The notes: generated by a model not told the origin, from the letters alone. A DNA stretch of 30,125 nucleotides from Borrelia puertoricensis (GCF_023035875.1 NZ_CP075385.1:1-30125); one strand, 5' to 3'. Positions 16,095 through 24,734 are shown, counted from the stretch's first letter. Made by a program: numbers and translations.

Positions 16095-17057
16095 CTAACT
16101 TTGCTTAATATCAACTCTCAAAATAGTATTATCTATTGCTAAGAGACCACCAAGTACAAAATCAAGGTATGAATGTGCAACATCACTTGAATTCTTATCA
16201 ATTTGTTCATTTAACATTGGCAACATGTACTTACTTGGTTTAAATTTAATAAGATTAGGACTCATTGGATAAATTAGTATCTGATTTTGAAGTAAGTTAC
16301 TTGTCTGTATATATACTTCTCTTCTATTATTAACAGCCTTTATGGTCTTAATAAGGAAGTCTTCCCATGAATCATTAGAAGAATAGGTGTTAGATGATGA
16401 GGACGTATTTGTTATTGCATATGGTTTGATAAGTTTCAAACTGGTTTGTGGATCAACTAATACCATAAATGGTGTTGAGAATTCATCTCCTAGCTCTAAT
16501 TTTGCAAGTCCTGACTCAATCTTTTCAAATATCTTATCCATTTTATCTTTATTAGTTTGTTCAACTTCTTCTTTAACTTGATTTGGCATATTAAGAAGGC
16601 CATACATATTAGGAAGCATGCGTTTTTGATTCTTACCATCTCTCTGGATTGAAACATCACCTGTTAAGATAAACTGGTCAATAAGTTTAATAATTTCATT
16701 ACTTGCAAGCTTATATGCTTGCTCAAAGGTCAGTAAATTGTTATTTACATCACCCGTATAATCTACTTTAAATGTTTTTTTTAAATGTCTAAACCTGTAC
16801 TGTAACTTCAGGTAATCAAGCTTGATTGATTCTGATTTAAATCCTATTGTTGCAATAGAATGATTAAATTCATTTACTAACGTTGTTGGATTAGCGTTAA
16901 GAAACGCATTACATTTTACTACGTTGATATAATTACAGGAAGTAGCGTTCTCTTCAATTTGTTTACTTGAAAACCACTTATAAAACATTGGTTCTCTTAC
17001 ATCACTCTCTAACCCTACTATTTCTCTATCATTAGATTCGTCATTAAATTCTAACAT
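16095..17057 (-). CDS. Major capsid-like protein, copy 2
   Basis: 320 residues from the ATG at 17057 with AGGAGA upstream; a TTG one codon earlier is an alternative. Paralogue of the preceding gene, the same length within a few residues. The order (N-terminal PMFYKWFSSKQIEE arm, long helix AYKLASNEIIKLIDQFILTG, PFMVLVDPQTSLKLI, NQILIYPMSPNLIKFKP, C-terminal TILRVDIKQS) fits an HK97-fold coat of the DUF2184 type, but I cannot prove the fold. About 287 nt in the middle are identical to copy 1, whereas both flanks differ. The ribosome site and first codons match those of the next gene, a relic of tandem duplication. Confidence 0.7.
   Translation of the reverse strand: MLEFNDESNDREIVGLESDVREPMFYKWFSSKQIEENATSCNYINVVKCNAFLNANPTTLVNEFNHSIATIGFKSESIKLDYLKLQYRFRHLKKTFKVDYTGDVNNNLLTFEQAYKLASNEIIKLIDQFILTGDVSIQRDGKNQKRMLPNMYGLLNMPNQVKEEVEQTNKDKMDKIFEKIESGLAKLELGDEFSTPFMVLVDPQTSLKLIKPYAITNTSSSSNTYSSNDSWEDFLIKTIKAVNNRREVYIQTSNLLQNQILIYPMSPNLIKFKPSKYMLPMLNEQIDKNSSDVAHSYLDFVLGGLLAIDNTILRVDIKQS
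16266..16552. repeat. 287-bp identical block, copy in capsid gene 2
   Basis: Matches 17238-17524 base for base in direct orientation, 972 bp apart, while the flanking gene parts differ at many positions. It points to a recent gene conversion between the two capsid paralogues. Confidence 0.9.
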
Positions 17058-17066
17058 CAAATTCTC

Positions 17067-18044
17067 CTAACTTTGTTTAATATCAACTCTTAAAATAGTA
17101 TTTGCTGTTGCTAAGAGACCACCAAGCACAAAATCAAGGTATGAATGTGCAATAGTAGTTGAATCCTTATCAATTTGTTCATTTGGAATTGGCAACATGT
17201 ATTTACTTGGTTTAAATTTAATAAGCTCTGCATTTAATGGATAAATTAGTATCTGATTTTGAAGTAAGTTACTTGTCTGTATATATACTTCTCTTCTATT
17301 ATTAACAGCCTTTATGGTCTTAATAAGGAAGTCTTCCCATGAATCATTAGAAGAATAGGTGTTAGATGATGAGGACGTATTTGTTATTGCATATGGTTTG
17401 ATAAGTTTCAAACTGGTTTGTGGATCAACTAATACCATAAATGGTGTTGAGAATTCATCTCCTAGCTCTAATTTTGCAAGTCCTGACTCAATCTTTTCAA
17501 ATATCTTATCCATTTTATCTTTATCGCTACTTTGAACTTGTTCTTTAACTTGTTTTGGCATATTAAGAAGTCCGTACATATTAGGAAGCATGCGTTTTTC
17601 ATTCTTACCATCTTTCTGGATTGAAACAGCACCTGTTAAGATAAAATGGTCAATAAGTTTAATAATTTCATTACTTGCAAGCTTATATGCTTCTCTAAAG
17701 GGGAGTAAATTATTATTTACATCACCTGCATAATCATTATTTTTATAAAATTTCTCAGCGGTTTGCTTTAAATGTCTAAACCTGTACTGTAAGCTAAGGT
17801 AATTAAGCTTGATTGACTCTGATTTAAATCCTATTGTTGCAATAGTATTAACTTCATTTACTAATGTTGTAGGATTTGCATCAAGAAACGCATCCCATTT
17901 TATTGTTTTTAAGTATCCTATCGTTAAATTGACATCTTCGATTTGTTCATTTGAAAACCATTTGTAAAATACTGGTGTCTTTATCTCCGGGAATACATTT
18001 GCTATTTCTTTAGCATAATAGTTTTGGTCATATAATTCTGACAT
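17067..18044 (-). CDS. Major capsid-like protein, copy 1
   Basis: 325 residues; AAAGGAGT before the ATG. Same architecture as copy 2: PVFYKWFSNEQIEDV near the start, AYKLASNEIIKLIDHFILTG near 110-130, FMVLVDPQTSLKLIKPYAI near 200, IYPLNAELIKFKP and TILRVDIKQS at the end. It follows the DUF228 trio, the usual place of the coat after scaffold and decoration genes. Which copy forms the shell, or whether both mix or one makes vertices, cannot be told from sequence. Confidence 0.72.
   Translation of the reverse strand: MSELYDQNYYAKEIANVFPEIKTPVFYKWFSNEQIEDVNLTIGYLKTIKWDAFLDANPTTLVNEVNTIATIGFKSESIKLNYLSLQYRFRHLKQTAEKFYKNNDYAGDVNNNLLPFREAYKLASNEIIKLIDHFILTGAVSIQKDGKNEKRMLPNMYGLLNMPKQVKEQVQSSDKDKMDKIFEKIESGLAKLELGDEFSTPFMVLVDPQTSLKLIKPYAITNTSSSSNTYSSNDSWEDFLIKTIKAVNNRREVYIQTSNLLQNQILIYPLNAELIKFKPSKYMLPIPNEQIDKDSTTIAHSYLDFVLGGLLATANTILRVDIKQS
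17238..17524. repeat. 287-bp identical block, copy in capsid gene 1
   Basis: Partner of 16266-16552. It begins at the codons for the ILIYP segment (minus strand 3' side) and ends just before the Ser-Ser-Asp / Thr-Asn difference ahead of KDKMDKIFEK. Confidence 0.9.
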
Positions 18045-18064
18045 TTTTAAACTCCTTTAATTTA

Positions 18065-18634
18065 TTAACTTGGCTTACCTTTATTACCATAAACAGCCAC
18101 ATGTACTATGTAAAGGTTATCCGTACTATCAATTTCGATTGAATCTGACAATGCTACTGCATTAATTTTGTTATTACTTGAAGTATTCTTTTCAACTTGT
18201 CCATTTGAGTTAAATTTAAGCTTATCTTTTCTCTTTATAGAATTATCTTTAGCAACAAGATACCCTTGAAATATATTTGTAATAGGAATTACTGTTGCAG
18301 TTTGTGTAAATTCATCAACATCTATGCATATTCCATAAAGGTCATCCTCACCTCCAGCTTCAACATGTGGTTCATAGTGTGGCTGTCCTTCAACAAAAGG
18401 ATCTACAACACGTTTTACTCCTCTTTTGTATGGATAGCCTTTAAAGAAGTAATTCTCTAACTTGTCATGCTTACCAGTTAGAGTCCCGCCAGAATTACTA
18501 AAATGTAAATTCTTATCTCTAAAATCAGTAGTGTTACTAAAGACACAACCATCATTGCTAGGATTCTTCATTAGCTTTTTTAGTTTTTTAGCTTGTTCTT
18601 CATATTTATTTACTAACTCAGTTACACTTGACAC
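18065..18634 (-). CDS. DUF228-family virion protein, third paralogue
   Basis: 189 residues; GTG start at 18634 with AGGAGG 6 nt upstream. A helical N-terminus (YEEQAKKLKKLMKNPSNDG) leads to the family core FRDKNLHFSNSGG, KGYPYKRGVKR and DLYGICIDVDEFTQTATVIPITNIFQGYLV. Three such genes stand in a row before the capsid genes. Their beta-rich core and position suggest capsid decoration or head-associated proteins, an inference without direct proof. Confidence 0.8.
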   Translation of the reverse strand: MSSVTELVNKYEEQAKKLKKLMKNPSNDGCVFSNTTDFRDKNLHFSNSGGTLTGKHDKLENYFFKGYPYKRGVKRVVDPFVEGQPHYEPHVEAGGEDDLYGICIDVDEFTQTATVIPITNIFQGYLVAKDNSIKRKDKLKFNSNGQVEKNTSSNNKINAVALSDSIEIDSTDNLYIVHVAVYGNKGKPS

Positions 18635-18649
18635 TGTAATCCTCCTATT

Positions 18650-19435
18650 TTAAGAAATTGCCTTATTACCATAAAGAGATATCTTTACTAAATACAATTT
18701 ATAATCTTCTTGCCCTCGCTTATCATCCTCATCAGTAAGGTGTAATGTAAATATGTTACTTAGTGCAATTGCGTTAATTGAAACTGACGAGCTACTAGAT
18801 GCTTTAATCACTTCTCCATTTGAATTGAAATCTAATCTATCACCTATTGCAATCCCACTTGAGCTTCCAGATACAACGTAACCCTCAAAATTATCAGTTA
18901 TTGGTATTACCGTTGCCACATTAGTATTCTCATCTATATCAATGCATATTCCATACATATTCTTGCCATCAGAAACTTCTACTTGCACTTCATCAGATTT
19001 ACTTGTTTCAATTTTTAATTTAACAGCACGTTTGTATGGAAATCCTAAAGATGGGTATTCTTCTAATTTATCTGTGCTACTTGATACAGATTGACATATA
19101 GCATCAAATGTTAAATTTTTATCTCTAAATCCAGTCTTGGCTTTAAAAACAGGTGACTCATCATCAAAACTTTTAGAGTATTTTCGCAATTTTAACAAAT
19201 ATTCTTTAAGTGTCTTACCTTGGTCTGTCTCTAGTACTGCTGCATGTCTTTTACTTCGACTCTTAACCTTTGTAGAAGGATCTTGCACGGACGCTCTCTG
19301 TTCTTGTTCTAGTTGTTGTTTTAAAACCTGGATAACTTCAGTATCATCCATTTGAGAATAAATATCAGAATCAACCGATTCATCTGGAACATTTGGTATT
19401 AAGTTTGGATCTCGATGATCTTCTCTACTCACCAT
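18650..19435 (-). CDS. DUF228-family virion protein, long second paralogue
   Basis: 261 residues, about 70 longer than its neighbours. The extra part is an N-terminal acidic and glutamine-rich arm (PNVPDESVDSDIYSQMDDTE ... LKQQLEQEQRA) and a basic KVKSRSKRHAAV stretch. The family core then follows (GFRDKNLTF, LGFPYKRAVKL, NMYGICIDIDENTNVATVIPITDNFEGYVV). The ATG overlaps the previous stop by one base (TAATG) with GAGGG upstream. The arm could serve assembly or scaffold contact. Function unproven. Confidence 0.8.
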   Translation of the reverse strand: MVSREDHRDPNLIPNVPDESVDSDIYSQMDDTEVIQVLKQQLEQEQRASVQDPSTKVKSRSKRHAAVLETDQGKTLKEYLLKLRKYSKSFDDESPVFKAKTGFRDKNLTFDAICQSVSSSTDKLEEYPSLGFPYKRAVKLKIETSKSDEVQVEVSDGKNMYGICIDIDENTNVATVIPITDNFEGYVVSGSSSGIAIGDRLDFNSNGEVIKASSSSSVSINAIALSNIFTLHLTDEDDKRGQEDYKLYLVKISLYGNKAIS

Positions 19436-19992
19436 TAATTAATCCCTCGATTCCCAAATATACTTACAAGTGCTATGTACAGGTTTTCATTAATTTTAAA
19501 TGCCTTTGATAAGGCAGTACCATTAATAACACGAGAACCTGAACCGCTGTCATTTTCAATCTCTCCATTAGTATCAAATTTAACTTTGACACCTGGTGTA
19601 ATTGAAGATTGACTACTCTTCTTTACTACTAAATATCCAGTAAAATTATCAGTTATTGGCATTACTGTTGCGGTCCCAGTAAATTCATCAATATCAATGC
19701 ATATTCCATAAAGGTCAGAACCACCCCCAGCCTCAACACAAGGTTCATAACCATCCTCAAAAGATAACTTTACTCCTCTCTTGTATGGATATCCCTTAAT
19801 TGGATGATTTTCTAACCTATCAACACTGCTGGCTATAGTCCCACCTTGATTTGCAAAGTGTATTCCTTTATCTTTAAAACCTATATCTACATGAAATAGA
19901 CCAGCATCTCTATTTGGGTTCTTCATTAGGTCTTGTATTTCTTCTACTTTCTTTAAGTATTCTTCTCTAATCTGTGTTATAGTCTGTGACAT
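19435..19992 (-). CDS. DUF228-family virion protein, first paralogue
   Basis: 185 residues; AAAGGAGA before the ATG. Core motifs: GFKDKGIHFANQGG, KGYPYKRGVKL, EAGGGSDLYGICIDIDEFTGTATVMPITDNFTGYLVV, and a C-terminal LYIALVSIFGNRG. Same family as the two downstream genes; sequence divergence shows an old triplication, unlike the capsid pair. First after the scaffold-like gene. Confidence 0.8.
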   Translation of the reverse strand: MSQTITQIREEYLKKVEEIQDLMKNPNRDAGLFHVDIGFKDKGIHFANQGGTIASSVDRLENHPIKGYPYKRGVKLSFEDGYEPCVEAGGGSDLYGICIDIDEFTGTATVMPITDNFTGYLVVKKSSQSSITPGVKVKFDTNGEIENDSGSGSRVINGTALSKAFKINENLYIALVSIFGNRGIN

Positions 19993-20007
19993 ATATACTT
20001 ATCTCCT

Positions 20008-20715
20008 TTAAGCAGCTTTTTGACTTTTAAGCTTATAAAACTCATGTCTCATGTCTTTATAACCATTTGCAATAGAAATACTAAATTCATCAAAGTTTTG
20101 GGGACTAAAGTTAAAATTTAATATGGATATATCCTCATTTATTAAGTCAAGTTTAATCTCGCCTTTTGGACTGGAACTAGTAGTAGAGCGAGTTCTTTTT
20201 TTTATATTTGATTTAGCAAGGTTTACAAGTTGTTCAAGTACTTTTCCATCTAAATGTTGTACTTCCCTTACATTAGCAATAGCTTGAATATCATCAACCG
20301 GTACATATTTCCTAACAAGTTCCCTACGTTGTGCTTGTATTATATCTTTAAGTGAGTATCCCCTAGCAAGAAGTGTCTCTTTATTGAAATGTGAACTTAA
20401 ATGTTTACGTGCTAAAGTATCAATCTCATTAATACGAGTAGCTTCACTTAGTAATCTATTTTCTTCTTCCAATCGCACTTGTGAATCAGCAAGCTCTTTT
20501 GATATCATCTCATTAATACTTAAATTCTTATCTTCAGATTCTTTTGCTGCTTTGTACGCTTTGTATTTTTCATATTCACTTTTATATTCTTCATATTCCT
20601 TATATTCTTTTAAACTTAAAGTAATACCATTGCTACCCTCCAAGTTATCCTCTACACTCTTAGCTAAGCCATCATTTTGTATGCTATCTATATTTTCTTG
20701 TATTTTTTGATTCAT
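20008..20715 (-). CDS. Capsid scaffold-like protein (DUF1357-like)
   Basis: 235 residues; AAGGAGA before the ATG. Acidic N-terminus and a long coiled-coil stretch (residues about 35-95, SLKEYKEYEEYKSEYEKYKAYKAAKESEDK and onward), a KKRTRSTTSSSPK linker near 175-185, and a conserved C-terminal piece (FSPQNFDEFSISIANGYKDMRHEFYKLK). A charged coiled-coil protein between portal and capsid genes is typical of scaffolds. I recall the cp32 family as DUF1357. No protease motif was found. Confidence 0.65.
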   Translation of the reverse strand: MNQKIQENIDSIQNDGLAKSVEDNLEGSNGITLSLKEYKEYEEYKSEYEKYKAYKAAKESEDKNLSINEMISKELADSQVRLEEENRLLSEATRINEIDTLARKHLSSHFNKETLLARGYSLKDIIQAQRRELVRKYVPVDDIQAIANVREVQHLDGKVLEQLVNLAKSNIKKRTRSTTSSSPKGEIKLDLINEDISILNFNFSPQNFDEFSISIANGYKDMRHEFYKLKSQKAA

Positions 20716-20727
20716 AAAATCTCCTTA

Positions 20728-21939
20728 TTAACCTTCATAAAAAAATAATTTATGCTTTAAAACATTAAGTTCTCTTGTGCTTAATGTTTTACTTGACTCC
20801 AATTCCTTATATTTAAGGGCTAATTCTATAAGTCGCATATCACTCTCATACTTTTCTTCTTCAGTTAGTACATAAAGTGAATTAAATCTCATGTCTAAAT
20901 GATAATGTTTAACAAGTTTACTATTACAACTAATCTCTAACTCTTCTTGAACACTTTTTAAAAAGTCATAATAATTAGACCTATCACCTTTACCATCATT
21001 CCCAAGCCCCTTGGTTTGTTCATTAAAACTTCTAGTTAATGGCTCTTTTGTGTCAGCACCAATCTTTGCCTTTACTAAGGCTAATGCGTCCTTTAAATAG
21101 GTTAAGTCATACTTAATAACTTCAAGTGACGCATCTGATGTTCCACTGTAAAAAATACCATTATTATTTATGTTAGATATAAGTTTAGAGAGCTCTCGCT
21201 CTAAATCTCTATTTACACTCTTGAGTGTGTTTATATGACTTTGCTCTTCATTTACATTTCTTTTAAACAGGTTAGAAAATATGCTTGGCTTATAATTAAC
21301 ACCTTTAGTTAAAAGCTCTAATGAGTTTGTAGCATCACTTAAGGCATCTTGTAATGTTGCTAATGATTCATCCTTATAAAATAAAAAGTTATGTTGCCCT
21401 ATTCGCCGCTCTATTTCTTTATATATTTCTTCAAAAAGATATATATTAAGCAAAAAACTTTGCGTATAACATGGACTGTAGGCTTTAAGTATATAATCAT
21501 AATTAGAGTGTATGATTATCCTACTCTTATGAATCTTTACTTCTCTATAAGATATCTTCTCATCTGTATTTACTTTGAAATTGTATGTTATATAAGTAAA
21601 GTCAGGCCCCTCATCGCGAACGCTGTTATAGTCAAGATACATAAACCCAGTAGGAAGTTCTCGGTTCACGCTTAAGTGTAAATCTTCTAAAGCGTCAGCA
21701 GTTTTAACTAAAATGTATCCAACACCATTAAAACGGTAACTAATTAGACACTGCAATAATGCTGTCTTTAACTCTATTTTTAAGGCTTCTAAAGCATCAT
21801 TAATATTAATAACAGTATTAATACTATTTAAGGTAATTCCATTCTTAAGAGTATCTTCTGCTACATTTGAAATGTAGTTTCTAAAAAATATTGAATATTT
21901 ATATAATTCATTTGCACTAATTTTAAAATTAACTCTCAT
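20728..21939 (-). CDS. Phage portal protein
   Basis: 403 residues from the ATG at 21939, which has GGAG 5 nt upstream; a GTG at 21975 opens the frame earlier but without a ribosome site. Segments ALLQCLISYRFNGVGYILV, LPTGFMYLDYNSVRDEGPD and YREVKIHKSRIIIHS match DUF1073-type portals, with the later EEIYKEIERRIGQHNFLF helix. The portal forms the ring for DNA entry at one capsid vertex. It follows terminase with a Bdr gene in between. The ribosome site lies in a hairpin (21939-21966). Confidence 0.8.
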   Translation of the reverse strand: MRVNFKISANELYKYSIFFRNYISNVAEDTLKNGITLNSINTVININDALEALKIELKTALLQCLISYRFNGVGYILVKTADALEDLHLSVNRELPTGFMYLDYNSVRDEGPDFTYITYNFKVNTDEKISYREVKIHKSRIIIHSNYDYILKAYSPCYTQSFLLNIYLFEEIYKEIERRIGQHNFLFYKDESLATLQDALSDATNSLELLTKGVNYKPSIFSNLFKRNVNEEQSHINTLKSVNRDLERELSKLISNINNNGIFYSGTSDASLEVIKYDLTYLKDALALVKAKIGADTKEPLTRSFNEQTKGLGNDGKGDRSNYYDFLKSVQEELEISCNSKLVKHYHLDMRFNSLYVLTEEEKYESDMRLIELALKYKELESSKTLSTRELNVLKHKLFFYEG

Positions 21940-21966
21940 TGGGTCTCCAAACCTTACAGAGACCAA
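21939..21966 (-). promoter_or_regulatory. Hairpin covering the portal ribosome-binding site
   Basis: On the minus strand GGTCTC (21964-21959) pairs with GAGACC (21947-21942) across an 11-nt loop, with flanking TT/AA pairs around a one-base bulge. The GGAG of the portal Shine-Dalgarno is part of the second arm, so folding would hide it. An upstream TGTTATACT could be an extended -10. Confidence 0.45.
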
Positions 21967-22096
21967 GTATAACACAATAACTAGTTTTTGCTAGATATTT
22001 TTATCAAAAAAATCAAATAATTTTTGTAAAAAAATGACTAAAAAAAGATAATTTACAGAAGGTCAATTAAATAAAGGTGGCTTTAGGTAAATAAAT

Positions 22097-22663
22097 TTAC
22101 TTTACTAATAATGACATTAATGCTAAGAATATTCCTATATTAAGGGTAATAAGAGTACCAAACATCCAACCATGAAGTTTAAGTTTATTATCGAGTACAT
22201 TGAATTTAGTATCAATCTTATTATCAAGTTCATTGAATTTAGTATCAATCTTATTATCAAGTTCGGCTTTAACAGATTTAATTTCAGCTTGTAAGCTTGA
22301 CTCTACCTTTTCAATCTTGGTGTTAAGATTATTCTCAACAGAATCAATTTTGTTATCCAGGTCGGTTTTGACAGATTTAATCTCAGATTGTAAGAGAGCT
22401 TCAACTTTTTCAAGCTTAAGGTTAAAGTTATTCTCTACAGTGTCTATTTTGGTATTAAGCTCATCCTTAACACTACTAATCCCATCTTCTAAGTGTTTTA
22501 ACTTTATGTCAAAGTTTTCTTTTAAGAATTCAATATCTTTGTAAGTCAGTTCATTTTTATAATACCTATAAGACAGGTCAATAGCAATATCTCTTTTAAT
22601 ACCGGCTTTAGTAAGTTCAGCTATAACCATTTGCTGTGTAATAACAGGCTGCGCAAGTCCCAT
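22097..22663 (-). CDS. Bdr-family repeat protein with C-terminal membrane anchor
   Basis: 188 residues; AAGGAGT before the ATG. N-terminal domain PVITQQMVIAELTKAGIKRDIAIDLSYRYYKNELTYKDIEFLKENFD is the Bdr signature. Residues about 60-160 are coiled-coil repeats built around KIDTVENN, KIEKVESSLQAEIKSVKAELDNKID and two TKFN(E/V)LDNKID units. The end (GWMFGTLITLNIGIFLALMSLL) is one transmembrane segment. Bdr proteins are inner-membrane proteins of unknown function, variable in repeat number. This one is intact, unlike the Bdr at 3095, and lies between terminase and portal. Confidence 0.9.
   Translation of the reverse strand: MGLAQPVITQQMVIAELTKAGIKRDIAIDLSYRYYKNELTYKDIEFLKENFDIKLKHLEDGISSVKDELNTKIDTVENNFNLKLEKVEALLQSEIKSVKTDLDNKIDSVENNLNTKIEKVESSLQAEIKSVKAELDNKIDTKFNELDNKIDTKFNVLDNKLKLHGWMFGTLITLNIGIFLALMSLLVK
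22198..22263. repeat. Two perfect tandem 33-bp repeats in bdr
   Basis: Units 22198-22230 and 22231-22263 are identical and keep the frame (11 residues each, around TKFN-LDNKID). They sit within a longer imperfect repeat array and are a likely site of copy-number change. Confidence 0.85.
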
Positions 22664-22684
22664 AAAAACACTCCTTATGTAATT

Positions 22685-22690
22685 ATTATA
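22685..22690 (-). promoter_or_regulatory. Possible bdr promoter (-10)
   Basis: A consensus TATAAT on the minus strand in the 41-nt gap between terminase and bdr, about 22 nt before the ATG. No convincing -35 hexamer is present at the right distance, so this is tentative. Confidence 0.3.
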
Positions 22691-22704
22691 TAATATTTTA
22701 ACTG

Positions 22705-24057
22705 TTATAGGAACCTTATTTTAGTAAAATGAGCTTTAAGAGTACGCATACTTAGAGTCAATAACATATATGATGCTGATAGGCTATCTAATGAATCATC
22801 ATCACTCTTACCATCTCCTTTGTACTTATAAATATCAGATACAGCTGACTTACTTGAATAATCCATAATACTAAGTTTAGATGTTGCAAATGGCTCTATT
22901 AATGTAGCAATTCTAGTAAATTTATTACTTATAGGTTTAATTGGAGCAATTTTAAAATTATGACTCATACCCGCCCTAAGTTTAAGAAACATTTTAGTCA
23001 CATTCCCATGCCCAGAAACGTTATCCCTATCTTCAACATATAGTTTGTGTACATTAAGGTTTGTAAGTATAGTTTTAATTGTATTTAACATTTTAGGATC
23101 ACCTACTGGTAACTTTTCTTGAAAAATAAATGCATAATAACTTTGATCTACTCGCTCCAAAACACAAAGGGCTGTATTATCTCCTCCTATACTATATGCA
23201 GGATCTAAATATGCTATTGGGGATATAAATTCATGCTTACTTGTAAGATTAACATTAGTAAATATCGCATCACAGGACGGGACCCATTCTCCAAGTAGAA
23301 CCCTTGCCTTATATGTTGGAATGTCCTTGTAAATCTCTTCTTGGGTTTTAATAAAATCCCGAGAAATTAATTCATTATCATATGTTGTAAAGTTATATGT
23401 AGAGTAAATTTTTGTATTATCAATATAATCAAGCTTAAAGAAATGTTCAGGACTATCTGGATTGGTATCAAATATAATTGCCTGCATTCCTACTCTAAGC
23501 CTTTTTAAACATTCTATTAATGTTTCTTTATGCAGTGTAGTTGCTTCATTAACGTAAATAAGCGCTGAATTAGAGCCTCTAAACCGCTCAAAATCACTTG
23601 CCCTATCACCTCCATACAAATTAACTCTTAGTGAGTCTATTTCAAAATATGATGTATTAGAAAATTTTGGCCTAAAGGGTATTTTAAGCATACTAGCAAT
23701 ATCTCCTAACTCACCCATAACATTAACCTCTAATGATTTTTGGGAATTTCCTATTATAAAATTATTAGTATTTCTTTTATACACATTCCTATTTGTAAGC
23801 AGTATTTTTAAGAATAGATAACATGCTAGAAATGTTTTACCGCTAGCAATCCCACCTGAGAGGATAATTTTACTTTGTTTATTCTTCTCGATATTACGTA
23901 CTACTTTAAGTTGTTTTGAAGTTAAATATTTACTTTCAAACCCTTTAAAATCAACCTCCAATGCTTTAGGCTTAATAAAATCCATTATATCAATACCAAA
24001 ATCACGCTTGTACTCTCGCTGCATTTCTTTAAATATAGGCAGCTTATATATATCCAT
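22705..24057 (-). CDS. terL: Phage terminase large subunit
   Basis: 450 residues from the ATG at 24057, with AAGGAT about 8 nt upstream; an ATG two codons earlier is too close to that site. Walker A GGIASGKT at 68-75, Walker B ALIYVNEATT at about 165-174 with Glu171, then an RNase H-like nuclease domain with YLDPAYSIGGDNTA (Asp285), KLYVEDRDN (Asp343 region) and DDDSLDSLSA (Asp424). It is a PBSX-type terminase that drives DNA into the procapsid and cuts concatemers. It follows the small subunit by 11 nt. Confidence 0.93.
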   Translation of the reverse strand: MDIYKLPIFKEMQREYKRDFGIDIMDFIKPKALEVDFKGFESKYLTSKQLKVVRNIEKNKQSKIILSGGIASGKTFLACYLFLKILLTNRNVYKRNTNNFIIGNSQKSLEVNVMGELGDIASMLKIPFRPKFSNTSYFEIDSLRVNLYGGDRASDFERFRGSNSALIYVNEATTLHKETLIECLKRLRVGMQAIIFDTNPDSPEHFFKLDYIDNTKIYSTYNFTTYDNELISRDFIKTQEEIYKDIPTYKARVLLGEWVPSCDAIFTNVNLTSKHEFISPIAYLDPAYSIGGDNTALCVLERVDQSYYAFIFQEKLPVGDPKMLNTIKTILTNLNVHKLYVEDRDNVSGHGNVTKMFLKLRAGMSHNFKIAPIKPISNKFTRIATLIEPFATSKLSIMDYSSKSAVSDIYKYKGDGKSDDDSLDSLSASYMLLTLSMRTLKAHFTKIRFL

Positions 24058-24068
24058 TACCATATCCT

Positions 24069-24635
24069 TTAAATTTGTAATTTAGAGCGCACATCTGTAT
24101 CAGTAGCTTTAAGCTTTAGCATTGTCTTGTAACATAGTGACATTTTCTTAAGTTCTCTCTCCCTTTTAAGCTCATCGAGTTTAAGTTTTAACTCTTCAAG
24201 CTCACGACTCTCTTCTTCTGAATGTGCAACTTTTTTACTTAAAGTCTTCTTGTAAAGATTGCTAATTTGAGACTCGAGTTCTTCTATTTTGTAATTATGA
24301 GTTTTAAGTTCTAACTCTAAATAACGACTAAATGAATTTATAAATTCTAGTCCCAACATACTTTTAGCCATACTAAACTGACTTTTAAGATCACGCGCCT
24401 GGGCTGTACTTTGTGATGCATGAAATAAGATATTATTTAAAGTATCTTCACAAATAGTAAGCTTAGCAGCACCATTAATATACTCAGGGTCATCCTTAAT
24501 CTCTTCCCATTTGCGTCTCATCTTTCCTACATTAACACGACTAACTCCAAGCTCTTTTGCTATACCAGTGTTATTAAGCTTCCCTTCTCTAAAATACACA
24601 ACATAATCATCAAACGATTTCTTTATCCTACTCAT
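24069..24635 (-). CDS. terS: Phage terminase small subunit-like protein
   Basis: 188 residues. Residues about 15-40 (REGKLNNTGIAKELGVSRVNVGKMRRKWEEI) form a helix-turn-helix of the kind used by small terminases to bind pac DNA; the rest is coiled coil (LESQISNLYKKTLSKKVAHSEEESRELEELKLKLDELKRERELKK). AAAAGG lies unusually close to the ATG, but no other start fits. First gene of the long phage operon, just before the large subunit. It begins 165 nt from the divergent mlp gene. Confidence 0.8.
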   Translation of the reverse strand: MSRIKKSFDDYVVYFREGKLNNTGIAKELGVSRVNVGKMRRKWEEIKDDPEYINGAAKLTICEDTLNNILFHASQSTAQARDLKSQFSMAKSMLGLEFINSFSRYLELELKTHNYKIEELESQISNLYKKTLSKKVAHSEEESRELEELKLKLDELKRERELKKMSLCYKTMLKLKATDTDVRSKLQI

Positions 24636-24649
24636 ACCTTTTAATATAA

Positions 24650-24698
24650 GTTAACTAATAGGTTAACAAAAATATATTTAACATAAAATTTATAACAA
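24650..24698 (-). promoter_or_regulatory. Candidate phage structural-operon promoter
   Basis: On the minus strand TTGTTA (24698-24693), 16 nt, TATATT (24676-24671). Downstream, in the untranslated leader, two GTTAAC palindromes (24662-24667 and 24650-24655) lie 12 bp apart and could be an operator. No experimental support. Confidence 0.4.
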
Positions 24699-24734
24699 AA
24701 CAATAAATTTTACAAAAACAATTAATACTTATAC

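Noticed and set aside
24650..24667. GTTAAC pair as a specific phage operator
   Set aside because: GTTAAC is also found in several coding regions here, so the pair is only noted with the promoter and not claimed as a finding.
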